Assembly (NCBI GenBank): GCA_036562755.1
Contig: DATCJN010000009.1
Location: 1 to 43,371 of the forward strand
Length of the DNA: 43,371 nucleotides
DNA from: DUVY01 sp036562755
GTDB taxonomy: Bacteria; Bacillota; Clostridia; Christensenellales; DUVY01
Direction: 5' to 3'
Shown in pieces: positions 1 through 8,177 of this stretch. The notes beneath the pieces were generated by a model. That model had not been told where the DNA came from. It did no database searches and was given only the letters and a program-made list of their open reading frames with translations. A program made the position numbers and the translations under genes. The stretch's first letter is position 1. Each line of letters opens with the position of its first letter.

Positions 1-30
1 GACCGCTATGTATGCGGTCTTTATTTTTTT
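1..30 (+). terminator. Rho-independent terminator of an upstream gene
   Basis: GACCGC (1-6) pairs with GCGGTC (14-19) around a 7-nt loop and is followed by a T-rich tract to position 30. It closes a transcript that enters from left of the window. Confidence 0.8.
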
Positions 31-68
31 GCGTTTTGGCGCAAGCTAATATAATGTAATATTTATAC

Positions 69-96
69 TTAACATTTTTGTATATGATGATATAAT
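69..96 (+). promoter_or_regulatory. Sigma-A-type promoter for the copper genes
   Basis: TTAACA (69-74), a 16-nt spacer and a perfect TATAAT (91-96) lie just upstream of the GGAGG ribosome site (111-115). I saw no clear CopY or CsoR operator next to it. Confidence 0.65.
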
Positions 97-122
97 TAAA
101 TAAAAATTTCGGAGGTTAAAAA

Positions 123-332
123 ATGAAAAAATCCGAGTTTATTTTGTCCAACCTTGCTTGCGAGCATTGCATAGCAAGAGTTTCTAAGGCTGTCAAGAAG
201 CTAAAAGGGGTAAAATCCCATAATATAGACCTGAAAAACTTATCGGTCGAATACGACGAAAATAAAATTACAGACCAGGATATAATCAATACCGTTACTG
301 AATTAGGATATGGCGCGCAATTAAAAGAATAA
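123..332 (+). CDS. copZ: CopZ-like copper chaperone (HMA domain protein)
   Basis: This 69-residue protein is a single heavy-metal-associated domain, the size of CopZ chaperones that carry Cu(I) in the cytosol and hand it to a P-type ATPase. The metal motif is LACEHC near residues 12-17, so the two cysteines of the CxxC pair are present, but the usual Met before the motif is replaced by Leu-Ala. The ferredoxin-like pattern ends in a GYGA segment typical of the fold. The GGAGG site at 111-115 fixes the start. The copper ATPase follows 14 bp downstream, so the two are almost certainly co-transcribed. The copper assignment rests on that neighbour. Confidence 0.85.
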   Translation: MKKSEFILSNLACEHCIARVSKAVKKLKGVKSHNIDLKNLSVEYDENKITDQDIINTVTELGYGAQLKE

Positions 333-346
333 AAGAAGGCAATTAT

Positions 347-2533
347 ATGAAAACCGAAAGCTACAAAATCACGGGTATGTCCTGCGCGGCCTGCGCGGCA
401 AGAATAGAAAAGGCGCTTAAGCGCAAAAAAGGCATCAAAATCGTCAATGTCAACCTTGCTGTAAATTCTATGACGGTTGAATACGACCAGGATTTAATCC
501 AAAGCGCCCAAATAATTCAATGGGTAAAGGACGCCGGATACGGCGCGATTTTGCACTCTGATTTGACGGAAGACAAAAAAAGAGCGATTGAAAGACGGGA
601 ATACAAAAAGCTGTTTTTTAGGTTTTTAATATCCGCTGTTTTTTCTGTTCCCTTGCTCGCCGCGATGTTTGTCCATATGTCGAGCGTAGGGCATTATTTG
701 AACAAGCCCGTATTTTTATACCTTCAGCTTGCTTTTGCATCGATAGTTCAATTTGGAACGGGCATTACTTTTTATATAGGCGCTTTTAAATCCATAAAAA
801 ACCGAAGTCTTAATATGGACGTTCTGGTTGCTTTGGGCACCACTGCCGCCTACGTATTAAGCCTATATAATATGATAATATATCTTGCGCGCGGACATCA
901 CGGCGGGGTGGATCTGTATTTTGAATCCTCGGCTATAATAATTACTCTGGTGTTTTTGGGCAAGTTCTTAGAGCACCGCGCCAAGAGCAAAACTTCGGAC
1001 GCCCTAAAACAGCTTTTAAGTTTTCAGGCAAAATCCGCCAGGGTTTTAACCTCCCAGGGCATAGAAATTGAAATTCCGATAGACAACTTAAAAGAGGGCG
1101 ATATCATTCTCGCCAAGCCCGGCGACAAGATAGCCGTTGACGGCGTTATTATAAACGGGCAGTCATCTTTAGACGAGTCTATGCTGACGGGCGAAAGCAT
1201 ACCCGTAGATAAGGGCGAGGGCGACCAAGTATATGGCGGAACGATAAATCTCTCCGGCGCTATAAAATACCGCGCCCAAAAAGTAGGAAAGGATACGGTT
1301 TTTTCCAAAATTATTGAGTTGGTAGAGCAGGCACAGGGCAAAAAAGCGCCTATTCAAAAAATCGCCGACAAGGTTTCGGGCGTCTTTGTGCCCGCGGTTT
1401 TGGGAATAGCGGTCTTAACCTTTGTTATTACTATATTTATAAAAGGCTTTGAAACCGCTGTTATCAACGCCGTAAGCGTTTTGGTTATAGCCTGCCCTTG
1501 CGCGCTTGGACTTGCCACTCCGACCGCCATTATGGTAGGCGCGGGCTCTGCGGCTAGGCGCGGAATACTGTTTAAGGGCGGGGACATATTAGAGCGTGCG
1601 CATAACATAACAACCGTGGTGTTTGACAAAACAGGCACCATAACCGAAGGAAAGCCCCAGGTTAAAGAGACGGTTATCTTGGGCGACAAACAATTTATCA
1701 TTGACGCCCTTTATAGCGTCGAGCGTCAATCCGAACATCCTTTGGCACAAGCGCTCGTGGATTACGCTCAAAAACAAGGGGCGGAATATATAGAACCCCA
1801 AGACTTTGTTTCGCTCGCGGGCAAGGGCGTCAAAGCCAAGATTAACGGCGCCGAAATTTTGGCGGGCAATATCAAATTAATGGACGAAAACGGGATAGAC
1901 ATAAAAGAATACAAAGACTACTCTCAAAAAGGCGGAACGGCTGTGTTTATGAGCGCGGACGGGGCTTTGGCGGGCGTGTTCTTGATTACGGACACAATAA
2001 AATCCAACGCCCAAGCCGCCATTAGAGAATTAAAAGACATGGGCATAAAAACCTTGATGCTTACCGGGGACAGCTCGCACGCGGCCGCGATGACCGCCGC
2101 CGAAGTGGGTATAAACGACTATATCGCCGAGGTTTTGCCCGCGCAAAAGGAAGAGCATATCCAAAGATTAAAGCATATCGGCGAAATTGTTGCTATGGCG
2201 GGCGACGGCGTAAATGACGCGCCTTCGCTGGCAAGCGCGGACATAGGTTTTGTAATGAGTTCGGGCGCGGACGTGGCAATTGAAGCGGGCGATATTACGC
2301 TTATGCACGGCGACCTTAAAAAAGTAGCCGACGCCATATTAATCAGCAAAAAGACCATAACCAAGATTAAGCAAAACTTATTCTGGGCGTTTATATACAA
2401 TGTCATAGGCATACCTCTTGCTGCGTTTGGCATTCTTAATCCTATGATAGCGGGCGCCGCGATGGCGTTAAGCTCGGTCTCGGTCGTTACCAATTCTTTA
2501 TTATTAAAAAAACAAATAGAGCAAAAGAGTTAG
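347..2533 (+). CDS. copA: Cu(I)-exporting P1B-type ATPase CopA
   Basis: The 728-residue protein pumps monovalent copper out of the cytosol using ATP. One N-terminal HMA domain carries GMSCAAC. Eight membrane segments are expected. The CPC metal site (ACPCALG, about residues 382-384), the phosphorylation motif DKTGT (about 426), the SEHPLA motif of the nucleotide domain and GDGVNDAP are all present. Near the C-terminus YN (in FIYNVIG) and the MALSS pattern in the last helix match the copper subclass P1B-1 rather than the zinc or cobalt classes. Length is normal for a one-HMA CopA. It is the second gene of a two-gene unit with the chaperone, a standard copper-efflux pair. No residue needed for catalysis appears missing. 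Confidence 0.95.
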   Translation: MKTESYKITGMSCAACAARIEKALKRKKGIKIVNVNLAVNSMTVEYDQDLIQSAQIIQWVKDAGYGAILHSDLTEDKKRAIERREYKKLFFRFLISAVFSVPLLAAMFVHMSSVGHYLNKPVFLYLQLAFASIVQFGTGITFYIGAFKSIKNRSLNMDVLVALGTTAAYVLSLYNMIIYLARGHHGGVDLYFESSAIIITLVFLGKFLEHRAKSKTSDALKQLLSFQAKSARVLTSQGIEIEIPIDNLKEGDIILAKPGDKIAVDGVIINGQSSLDESMLTGESIPVDKGEGDQVYGGTINLSGAIKYRAQKVGKDTVFSKIIELVEQAQGKKAPIQKIADKVSGVFVPAVLGIAVLTFVITIFIKGFETAVINAVSVLVIACPCALGLATPTAIMVGAGSAARRGILFKGGDILERAHNITTVVFDKTGTITEGKPQVKETVILGDKQFIIDALYSVERQSEHPLAQALVDYAQKQGAEYIEPQDFVSLAGKGVKAKINGAEILAGNIKLMDENGIDIKEYKDYSQKGGTAVFMSADGALAGVFLITDTIKSNAQAAIRELKDMGIKTLMLTGDSSHAAAMTAAEVGINDYIAEVLPAQKEEHIQRLKHIGEIVAMAGDGVNDAPSLASADIGFVMSSGADVAIEAGDITLMHGDLKKVADAILISKKTITKIKQNLFWAFIYNVIGIPLAAFGILNPMIAGAAMALSSVSVVTNSLLLKKQIEQKS

Positions 2534-2558
2534 TATAAAAGAGATATTATGGTATAAT
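2530..2558 (+). promoter_or_regulatory. Possible promoter for the glucokinase gene
   Basis: An extended -10 (TGGTATAAT, 2550-2558) has a weak -35 (TTAGTA, 2530-2535) 17 nt upstream. A second TATAAT sits at 2573-2578. The region separates the copper pair from the next unit. Confidence 0.45.
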
Positions 2559-2610
2559 TATTAGGTTAATGTTATAATTAAAATAAAGAATTGACGACGG
2601 AGAGAGAGGA

Positions 2611-3573
2611 ATGTATTACATAGGCGTAGATATCGGCGGCACGAGCATAAAAGTCGGCGTGGTCGATAAGAATGGCAATCTTTTAAAAAAGCAATCCTTT
2701 AAAACATTAATCGACAATCATTATACCGAAATAGCGCAGGATATTTATAAGACTATTTTGGATTTACTTGAAAGCCTTAATTTAAAAAAAGAAGATATAA
2801 AAGCCATAGGCGTAGGCTCGCCCGGATGTATTGACTCAAATACGGGCACAATAATGTATGCCAGCAATTTAAAATGGGAAAATGTGCCTCTTGGAAAGAT
2901 GTTGACGGATTTAAGCGGCTGGCCTGCTTTTGTCCATAACGACGCCAACGCGGCTGCGATGGGCGAATGGATGTTCGGTTCGGGCAAGAACTATAAAAAC
3001 GTAGTGTTTGTTACCATAGGCACCGGAATCGGCGGCGGCGTAATAATTAACGGCGAGTTGTTTGAAGGCAATTTCTCAGCAGGAACCGAGATAGGACATA
3101 TAAGGTTAGGCACGCAAGGCATTCAATGCACTTGCGGCAGAACGGACTGCTATGAAACTTACGCTTCGGCGACCGCGCTTATCAGACTTACCAAAAACGC
3201 GATGAACCAAAACCCCTCAAGCAAGATGTGGGATTTTGTTGAAGGCGATATAGAAAAAACGGGCGGTAAGACGGCTTTTGAGTGCGCCAAAGCGGGCGAC
3301 GAAGCCGCAAAAAAGGTAATAGACGAGTATATTTTCTACCTGGGCGAAGGATTGATTAACTTAGCAAATATCTTTAGGCCCGACGTAATAATTTTGGGCG
3401 GCGGGGTTTGCGCTCAAGGCGAGGCTTTGACTAAGCCCCTTCAAGAGCATATGGATAAATACATCTTCGCAAGCGAATTTTTGCCCACAGTGCCCATTAT
3501 TACTGCCAGCTTAGGCAATGACGCAGGCATAATCGGCGCTGCGGCGCTTGGAATTAGCAAATATGAAAGATAA
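2611..3573 (+). CDS. glcK: ROK-family glucokinase
   Basis: This 320-residue cytosolic sugar kinase transfers the ATP gamma-phosphate to glucose or a close relative, feeding glycolysis. The N-terminal phosphate loop DIGGTSIKVGVV, the catalytic FVHNDANAAAMGE segment (general-base Asp within it), the GTGIGGG motif and the ROK zinc motif CTCGRTDCYE are all visible. The C-terminal ILGGGV segment is also typical. There is no N-terminal helix-turn-helix, so it is a kinase and not a NagC/XylR-type ROK repressor. The purine-rich ribosome site GGAGAGAGAGGA immediately precedes the ATG. Glucose is the most likely substrate, but ROK sugar specificity cannot be fixed from motifs alone. Confidence 0.88.
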   Translation: MYYIGVDIGGTSIKVGVVDKNGNLLKKQSFKTLIDNHYTEIAQDIYKTILDLLESLNLKKEDIKAIGVGSPGCIDSNTGTIMYASNLKWENVPLGKMLTDLSGWPAFVHNDANAAAMGEWMFGSGKNYKNVVFVTIGTGIGGGVIINGELFEGNFSAGTEIGHIRLGTQGIQCTCGRTDCYETYASATALIRLTKNAMNQNPSSKMWDFVEGDIEKTGGKTAFECAKAGDEAAKKVIDEYIFYLGEGLINLANIFRPDVIILGGGVCAQGEALTKPLQEHMDKYIFASEFLPTVPIITASLGNDAGIIGAAALGISKYER

Positions 3574-3871
3574 AGCGATAAGGATTATAGCCCTTTTGGG
3601 CGCAATTGTGTTAACGGCTTTCGCTGTGGTGTTTACCATAGCGTTAGCCACCAATTTCAAAGAGCCTTACAATATATTGTCTTGGCTGTTTTTTGCGCTT
3701 GGACTGTGTCTGGCTGCGGTCGTTTGGTATCATAAAAAGCGCGAGCAAAACACCCAAGAGCTTTTAAATGCGATCAATCCCGAAAATATGGAAGAACCTG
3801 AGCAAGAGACGGAAGAAAACTTATCAGAGCATAATACGCAAGAAACCGAAACAAAAGACGAAAAGACCTAA
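3563..3871 (+). CDS. Small two-TM membrane protein with acidic tail
   Basis: I do not recognise this 102-residue protein. Two hydrophobic helices (about residues 6-29 and 39-60) are followed by KKRE and a hydrophilic C-terminus rich in Glu, Thr and Gln. The ATG at 3563 overlaps the end of the glucokinase gene by 11 bp, pointing to translational coupling. A longer reading from a TTG at 3548 is possible but lacks a better ribosome site. A terminator-like hairpin follows the stop codon. Confidence 0.6.
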   Translation: MKDKAIRIIALLGAIVLTAFAVVFTIALATNFKEPYNILSWLFFALGLCLAAVVWYHKKREQNTQELLNAINPENMEEPEQETEENLSEHNTQETETKDEKT

Positions 3872-3877
3872 AACGAC

Positions 3878-3904
3878 GCTCAAGAGTAATTTTGGGCTTT
3901 TTTA
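3878..3904 (+). terminator. Probable weak terminator
   Basis: GCTCAA (3878-3883) can pair with TTGGGC (3892-3897, one G-T pair), followed by TTTTTT. It would separate the glucokinase unit from ywlC, although ywlC starts only 17 bp later and may also be reached by read-through. Confidence 0.5.
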
Positions 3905-3920
3905 TATAAAGAAGGCATTA

Positions 3921-4916
3921 ATGGAAACGCTCATTAAAAAACCTGACGACGAGGCTTTGGCGCTTGCCAAAGAGATAATAGATAAAGGCGGACTTGTGGC
4001 GTTTAAGACCGAAACGGTATATGGTCTTGGCGCTAATATATACGACGAACAAGCGATACAGAATATCTTTAAGGTCAAAGGAAGGCCTGCCGACAATCCC
4101 TTAATAGTGCATTTGGCGGATAAAACCGAAATAAAAAAGGTGGTAAAAAGCATTCCGCCGCTTGCGCAAAAGTTAATAGATACTTTTATGCCCGGGCCTT
4201 TGACCTTGATTTTGGAAAGGGCCGAAAGCGTGCCCGCGGTCGTTAGCGCGGGACTTCCTACATTGGCAGTGCGTGTGCCCGCTGATATAACCGCGCAAAA
4301 ATTTTTAAAAGCGGTAGGCGTTCCCATAGCCGCGCCCAGCGCCAATACTTCTACCAGACCCAGTCCCACCACCGCTATGGATGTTTACGAGGACTTAAAA
4401 AGCAAGATTCCGCTTATCCTAGACGGCGGTCAATGCGAAGTCGGCTTGGAATCTACCGTCATAGACGCTCGGACGAATGATGTGACTATTTTAAGATACG
4501 GCGGAATAACCAAAGAACAGATAGAAGTAAGACTAAATATAAAAATCAACGAAGACACAAGCCCCAAGGAAAAGCCCATCTCGCCCGGCACAAAATACCG
4601 CCATTACGCGCCCAACGCGACAATGTATTTTGTGTCATATGGCAAACCTGAAGAGGTTGAGAGATTATATAACCAAAACAAGCATCTAAGGACGGTAGTC
4701 TTGGCGATAGATAAGTCCTTGCCCGCTCCCAAAGAATATCAAAACTTTTACAGCTTGGGCAAAGACGAGGCGGACGCGGCGCATAACTTGTTTAGAGCGC
4801 TAAGAGAGCTGGAAAAAGAATACGACGTAATAATCGCCTACGCCTGCCGCGAAGAAGGGCTGGGCGCGAGCGTCAATTCAAGGATGAGAAAGGCGGCGGG
4901 TAAAAATATAATCTAA
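3921..4916 (+). CDS. ywlC: L-threonylcarbamoyladenylate synthase (Sua5/YwlC)
   Basis: The enzyme makes threonylcarbamoyl-AMP from threonine, bicarbonate and ATP, the first step of the universal t6A37 modification of ANN-decoding tRNAs. The YrdC-like domain (about residues 10-205) shows KTETVYGLG, KGRPADNPLIVH and SANTSTRPSPT. A linker with SPGTKYRHYAP leads into the C-terminal Sua5 domain, so this is the long, 331-residue Sua5 form rather than the short TsaC. I chose the ATG at 3921 because AAGAAGG lies just upstream and the protein then begins at the usual place. The open frame extends further upstream through the terminator region, which is not likely to be translated. ywlE and rpiB follow, the Bacillus order. 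Confidence 0.93.
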   Translation: METLIKKPDDEALALAKEIIDKGGLVAFKTETVYGLGANIYDEQAIQNIFKVKGRPADNPLIVHLADKTEIKKVVKSIPPLAQKLIDTFMPGPLTLILERAESVPAVVSAGLPTLAVRVPADITAQKFLKAVGVPIAAPSANTSTRPSPTTAMDVYEDLKSKIPLILDGGQCEVGLESTVIDARTNDVTILRYGGITKEQIEVRLNIKINEDTSPKEKPISPGTKYRHYAPNATMYFVSYGKPEEVERLYNQNKHLRTVVLAIDKSLPAPKEYQNFYSLGKDEADAAHNLFRALRELEKEYDVIIAYACREEGLGASVNSRMRKAAGKNII

Positions 4917-4929
4917 AAGGAAATAATTT

Positions 4930-5370
4930 ATGGCCGAAGCCAAAAAAGTCTTGTTTGTATGCACAGGCAATACTTGCCGATCTCCAATGGCCGAAGTCAT
5001 TTTTAAGGCCCTATCCAAAAAACAAGGCTTGGAACTTAAAGCCGGTTCGGCGGGCGTTTTCGCTCAAAAAGAGCCTATGAATCCAAACGCAATTTTGGCG
5101 TTAAAAGAACTTGGTTACACCCCGCCAAAAACCAGGCATTCCAAAAGGCTTACCCCCGCAATGTTAAAAAACGCCGATATAGTTTTTACCATGACTTCGG
5201 AGCAAAAAGCGTTTTTGCTGCCTTACGCGAAAAAGGTTTATTCAATGAAAGATATTTTGGGTTTTGACGTTTCCGATCCGTATGGAAAAGACTTGGAAGA
5301 ATACATAAGGACAGCTAAAGACTTGGAAACCGCAGTTAAAAAAATTATAGATTATATGTCAAACAATTAA
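4930..5370 (+). CDS. ywlE: Low-molecular-weight phosphatase, probable protein-arginine phosphatase YwlE
   Basis: This 146-residue protein has the LMW phosphatase loop CTGNTCRSPMAE (nucleophile Cys about residue 11, Arg 17) and the late general-acid motif DPYGKD. The Thr inside the loop (CTGNT) is the residue that, in Bacillus and Geobacillus YwlE, favours phosphoarginine over phosphotyrosine. Together with its place between ywlC and rpiB, as in Bacillus, this suggests removal of McsB-type arginine phosphorylation marks. No McsB kinase gene lies in this window, so the substrate is inferred. It starts 13 bp after ywlC with an AAAAGGA site. Confidence 0.85.
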   Translation: MAEAKKVLFVCTGNTCRSPMAEVIFKALSKKQGLELKAGSAGVFAQKEPMNPNAILALKELGYTPPKTRHSKRLTPAMLKNADIVFTMTSEQKAFLLPYAKKVYSMKDILGFDVSDPYGKDLEEYIRTAKDLETAVKKIIDYMSNN

Positions 5371-5429
5371 TCAGAATGTAAAAATTATTTATTATAATAG
5401 AAGAACATAATACATAAGGAGCGACAAAA

Positions 5430-5888
5430 GTGATAGCTTTAGGCAACGACCATGCGGCCTTAAATCTCAAAAAAACCGTAATCGAATTTCTAAAAGACCA
5501 CAATCTAGACTATAAAGATTTTGGCGCGTTTGAAACGGATAATTCCGAAGGCATAGATTACCCCGATTACGCCCTAAAGGTAGCTCGCGCGGTAGCCTCG
5601 GGCGAATGTGAAACGGGCATACTCTTGTGCGGCACAGGCATAGGCGTGTCCATAGCCGCCAATAAGGTGCGCGGCATCAGGGCTGCGGTTTGTTCGGACG
5701 TTTTTAGCGCGAAAGCCGCGCGCAAGCACAACAACGCCAATATTTTGTGTATGGGCGAAAGAGTAATAGGCGCCGGCGTAGCAAGAGAGATTTTGGAGGC
5801 GTTTTTTGCTTCTGATTTCGAGGGCGGCAGACACCAAAGACGCATAGATAAAATTTCGGACATAGAAAAAAATCCTTCTATGAAATAA
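5430..5888 (+). CDS. rpiB: Ribose-5-phosphate isomerase B
   Basis: The 152-residue enzyme interconverts ribose 5-phosphate and ribulose 5-phosphate in the pentose phosphate pathway. GNDHAA at the N-terminus, LLCGTGIGVSIAANK with the catalytic Cys, the RGIRAAVCSD segment and RKHNNANILCMGERVIG are hallmark RpiB/LacAB blocks. The start is GTG, set by the AAGGAG site about 10 nt upstream; an ATG with comparable support is not available. A TATAAT (5393-5398) in the 59-bp gap before it could be a promoter, but no good -35 accompanies it. Third gene of a ywlC-ywlE-rpiB cluster. Confidence 0.93.
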   Translation: MIALGNDHAALNLKKTVIEFLKDHNLDYKDFGAFETDNSEGIDYPDYALKVARAVASGECETGILLCGTGIGVSIAANKVRGIRAAVCSDVFSAKAARKHNNANILCMGERVIGAGVAREILEAFFASDFEGGRHQRRIDKISDIEKNPSMK

Positions 5889-5905
5889 ACCTAAGAAGTA
5901 AAGTT

Positions 5906-6979
5906 ATGTTAAAGCAAATTTTTGATGTCATAACATCCATACAACAAACGACGGGCTTGGATATAGATATATATACCGTCGAGGGCGAAAGACTGTTAAG
6001 CACGCACGACCAAAAAGACCTTTATCCTTTTGATATGACTGTGGAGCGGCTGAAGAGTTCGGACTCAATCGCGCTGGATAAGGTTTATAACATTACATAC
6101 TTTTTGATATCGCTAAAGGACAAAGAATTAATAGGCGTTATTACGGGCGCAAACAAAGTTTCCAAAAACTACGCCTATATGGTGTCCAAACTATTGGAAT
6201 CCCAGGTTCAAAACGGATCAAGCGAGCTTAACAAACAGGACTTTTTTAAAGAGCTTTTATCCGACAAACTTGAGCCCTATCAAATCCAATCCTATAAAGA
6301 CAAATACCGCCTAAAAGACAGGGCATATTATGTAATCAATGTTTTGGCTGCTTCTAAAGACATAAAATTGATTATAGAATATTTGCAAGAAATTTTACAA
6401 GAGCCCGATATCGTGGTGCCTATGCAGGGCGGCAATATAGCCGTTTTGAAGACTTGCGATGAAGAAGACGACTATCAATCCGCAGGCGAATTTGCGCAGA
6501 TGGTATGCGATAACGTGGAGCAGGAGCTGTCCAAAAATGTCTATATCGGCGTGGGCGGCGTAGCCAAGGATTTTACCGAACTGCCTTTGATGTATTCCCA
6601 AAGCGTTTCGTCAGTCAGATTGGGCAGATTAATAGACGAAAGAACCAAGGTTTTTTCGTATAAAGACTACTTGCTTATTAAGCTGTTTGAGGAACTGCCT
6701 CAGGAAAAAGCCGACCAATACATAAAGATGTCGCTGGACGAGGACGCTCTAAGCGTTTTTAAAAACCGCGAGCTTATGGACACCGCCGAGCAGTTTTTGA
6801 ACAACAGTCTCAACATAAGCGAAACGGCGCGCGTGATGTACATGCACCGCAATACGCTAATTTATAGGCTTGATAAAATAGAAAAACTAATGGGGCTTAA
6901 TTTACGCAAGTTTTCTGACGCTATGATTTTTAGAACGCTTAATATTTTGTTTAAATTATCGAAAGGAGAATCAAGGTAG
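5906..6979 (+). CDS. PucR/CdaR-family transcriptional regulator
   Basis: The 357-residue protein ends in a PucR-type helix-turn-helix (about residues 300-345: SLNISETARVMYMHRNTLIY) followed by the RLDKIEKLMGL segment typical of the family. The middle (about 110-245) resembles the GGDEF-like PucR/CdaR domain. The N-terminal 90 residues look like a short sensory domain of the sugar-diacid-recognition kind, but the match is loose. The stop is 2 bp before the malic enzyme start, so it is co-transcribed with that gene and probably controls it, perhaps sensing a C4 dicarboxylate. The ligand is a guess from the neighbour. Confidence 0.8.
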   Translation: MLKQIFDVITSIQQTTGLDIDIYTVEGERLLSTHDQKDLYPFDMTVERLKSSDSIALDKVYNITYFLISLKDKELIGVITGANKVSKNYAYMVSKLLESQVQNGSSELNKQDFFKELLSDKLEPYQIQSYKDKYRLKDRAYYVINVLAASKDIKLIIEYLQEILQEPDIVVPMQGGNIAVLKTCDEEDDYQSAGEFAQMVCDNVEQELSKNVYIGVGGVAKDFTELPLMYSQSVSSVRLGRLIDERTKVFSYKDYLLIKLFEELPQEKADQYIKMSLDEDALSVFKNRELMDTAEQFLNNSLNISETARVMYMHRNTLIYRLDKIEKLMGLNLRKFSDAMIFRTLNILFKLSKGESR

Positions 6980-6980
6980 C

Positions 6981-8153
6981 ATGGACTACTCCAAAAAAGC
7001 TCTGGAAGCGCATAAAAATTGGGGCGGTAAGATAGAAGTTATTTCAAGAGTAAAAATCACCAATAAAGACGAGTTGTCCACGGCATATACGCCTGGCGTT
7101 GCCGCGCCTTGCCTGGAGATAACTAAGGATAAGGATTTGTCTTACACATATACGCGCCGCGGCAATCTTGTGGCGGTTATTACGGACGGTTCGGCTGTGC
7201 TGGGGTTGGGCAATATAGGCGCTTTGGCGGGAATGCCCGTTATGGAAGGCAAGTGCGCGCTTTTTAAGGAATTCGGAGGCATAGACGCCATACCCATAGC
7301 GATAACAAGCCAGGAACCCGATGAGATAGTTAACACCATTAAGAATATCGCGCCGAGTTTTGGCGGGATCAACCTAGAGGACATCGCCGCGCCTAAATGC
7401 TTTGAGATAGAAAGGCGGTTAATAGAAGAGCTGGATATTCCCGTCTTCCACGACGACCAGCACGGAACGGCGATTGTCGTTTTGGCGGCGCTGGTCAACG
7501 CGCTAAAGATAGTAAAAAAAGATATAAAAGACATAAAAATAGCCTTAAGCGGACCGGGAGCCGCGGGCACCGCCATAACCAAACTGTTATTGGAGGTAGG
7601 CGTAAAAGATATGGTTTTGGTCGATAAGGGCGGCATTCTGTATCGCGGAAGAGAGGACTTAGACAGCGCAAAACAAGAGCTGGCCCGAATCACCAATAAA
7701 GAGAATATTAAGGGCGGGCTAAAAGAGGCTATGCAAGGCGCGGACGTGTTTATTGGCGTAAGCGCCGCCAATATAGTCAGCCAGGATATGATAAAATCTA
7801 TGAATTCCAATCCGGTGGTTTTTGCGCTTGCCAATCCCGTCCCCGAAATTATGCCCGATCTAGCGCTGGAAGCGGGCGCAGCCGTGGTGGGCACGGGCAG
7901 AAGCGATTTTGCCAACCAGATAAACAACGTATTGGCTTTCCCCGCGGTGTTTAAGGGCGCGCTGTCCGTCAGAGCTAAGCGGATTTCCCAAGGGATGAAA
8001 ATCGCCGCCGCATACGCTTTGGCAAGTCTTATAGACGAAAGCGAATTAAAACCTGATTATATTATTCCTAATGTGTTTGACAGGCGCGTTTGCGAACACG
8101 TAAGCAGCGCGGTCGCTCAACAGGCAATTAAGGAAGGATTAAACAGGATATAA
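6981..8153 (+). CDS. NAD(P)-dependent malic enzyme
   Basis: The 390-residue enzyme decarboxylates malate oxidatively to pyruvate and CO2. It is the short bacterial form without a phosphotransacetylase domain. The catalytic Tyr lies in AYTPGVAAP, the Lys in MEGKCALFKEFGG, metal ligands in LEDIAAPKCFEIE and FHDDQHGTAIV, and the nucleotide-binding GPGAAGTA loop follows. The NAD versus NADP preference cannot be read reliably. The gene sits directly behind a PucR-type regulator, and an AAGGAG site lies inside the end of that gene, indicating coupling. A hairpin separates it from the convergent ABC genes. Confidence 0.95.
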   Translation: MDYSKKALEAHKNWGGKIEVISRVKITNKDELSTAYTPGVAAPCLEITKDKDLSYTYTRRGNLVAVITDGSAVLGLGNIGALAGMPVMEGKCALFKEFGGIDAIPIAITSQEPDEIVNTIKNIAPSFGGINLEDIAAPKCFEIERRLIEELDIPVFHDDQHGTAIVVLAALVNALKIVKKDIKDIKIALSGPGAAGTAITKLLLEVGVKDMVLVDKGGILYRGREDLDSAKQELARITNKENIKGGLKEAMQGADVFIGVSAANIVSQDMIKSMNSNPVVFALANPVPEIMPDLALEAGAAVVGTGRSDFANQINNVLAFPAVFKGALSVRAKRISQGMKIAAAYALASLIDESELKPDYIIPNVFDRRVCEHVSSAVAQQAIKEGLNRI

Positions 8154-8176
8154 AAAAAGCCGCTAACTTAGCGGCT
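8152..8176 (-). terminator. Terminator between convergent units
   Basis: AGCCGCT (8158-8164) and AGCGGCT (8170-8176) form a 7-bp stem with a 5-nt loop. Read on the minus strand it is followed by a run of seven T, so it ends the ABC operon; on the plus strand the tail TATTATTG is weak. Confidence 0.75.
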
Positions 8177-8177
8177 A

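Noticed and set aside
3768..3920. Longer N-terminus for YwlC
   Set aside because: The extra 51 codons overlap the preceding gene and a hairpin, are unlike the family, and the ATG at 3921 has a good ribosome site.
7142..7927. Long antisense open frame (261 codons) inside the malic enzyme gene
   Set aside because: It is the mirror of a clearly real, fully conserved enzyme, has no ribosome site and no recognisable domain; a codon-bias shadow.
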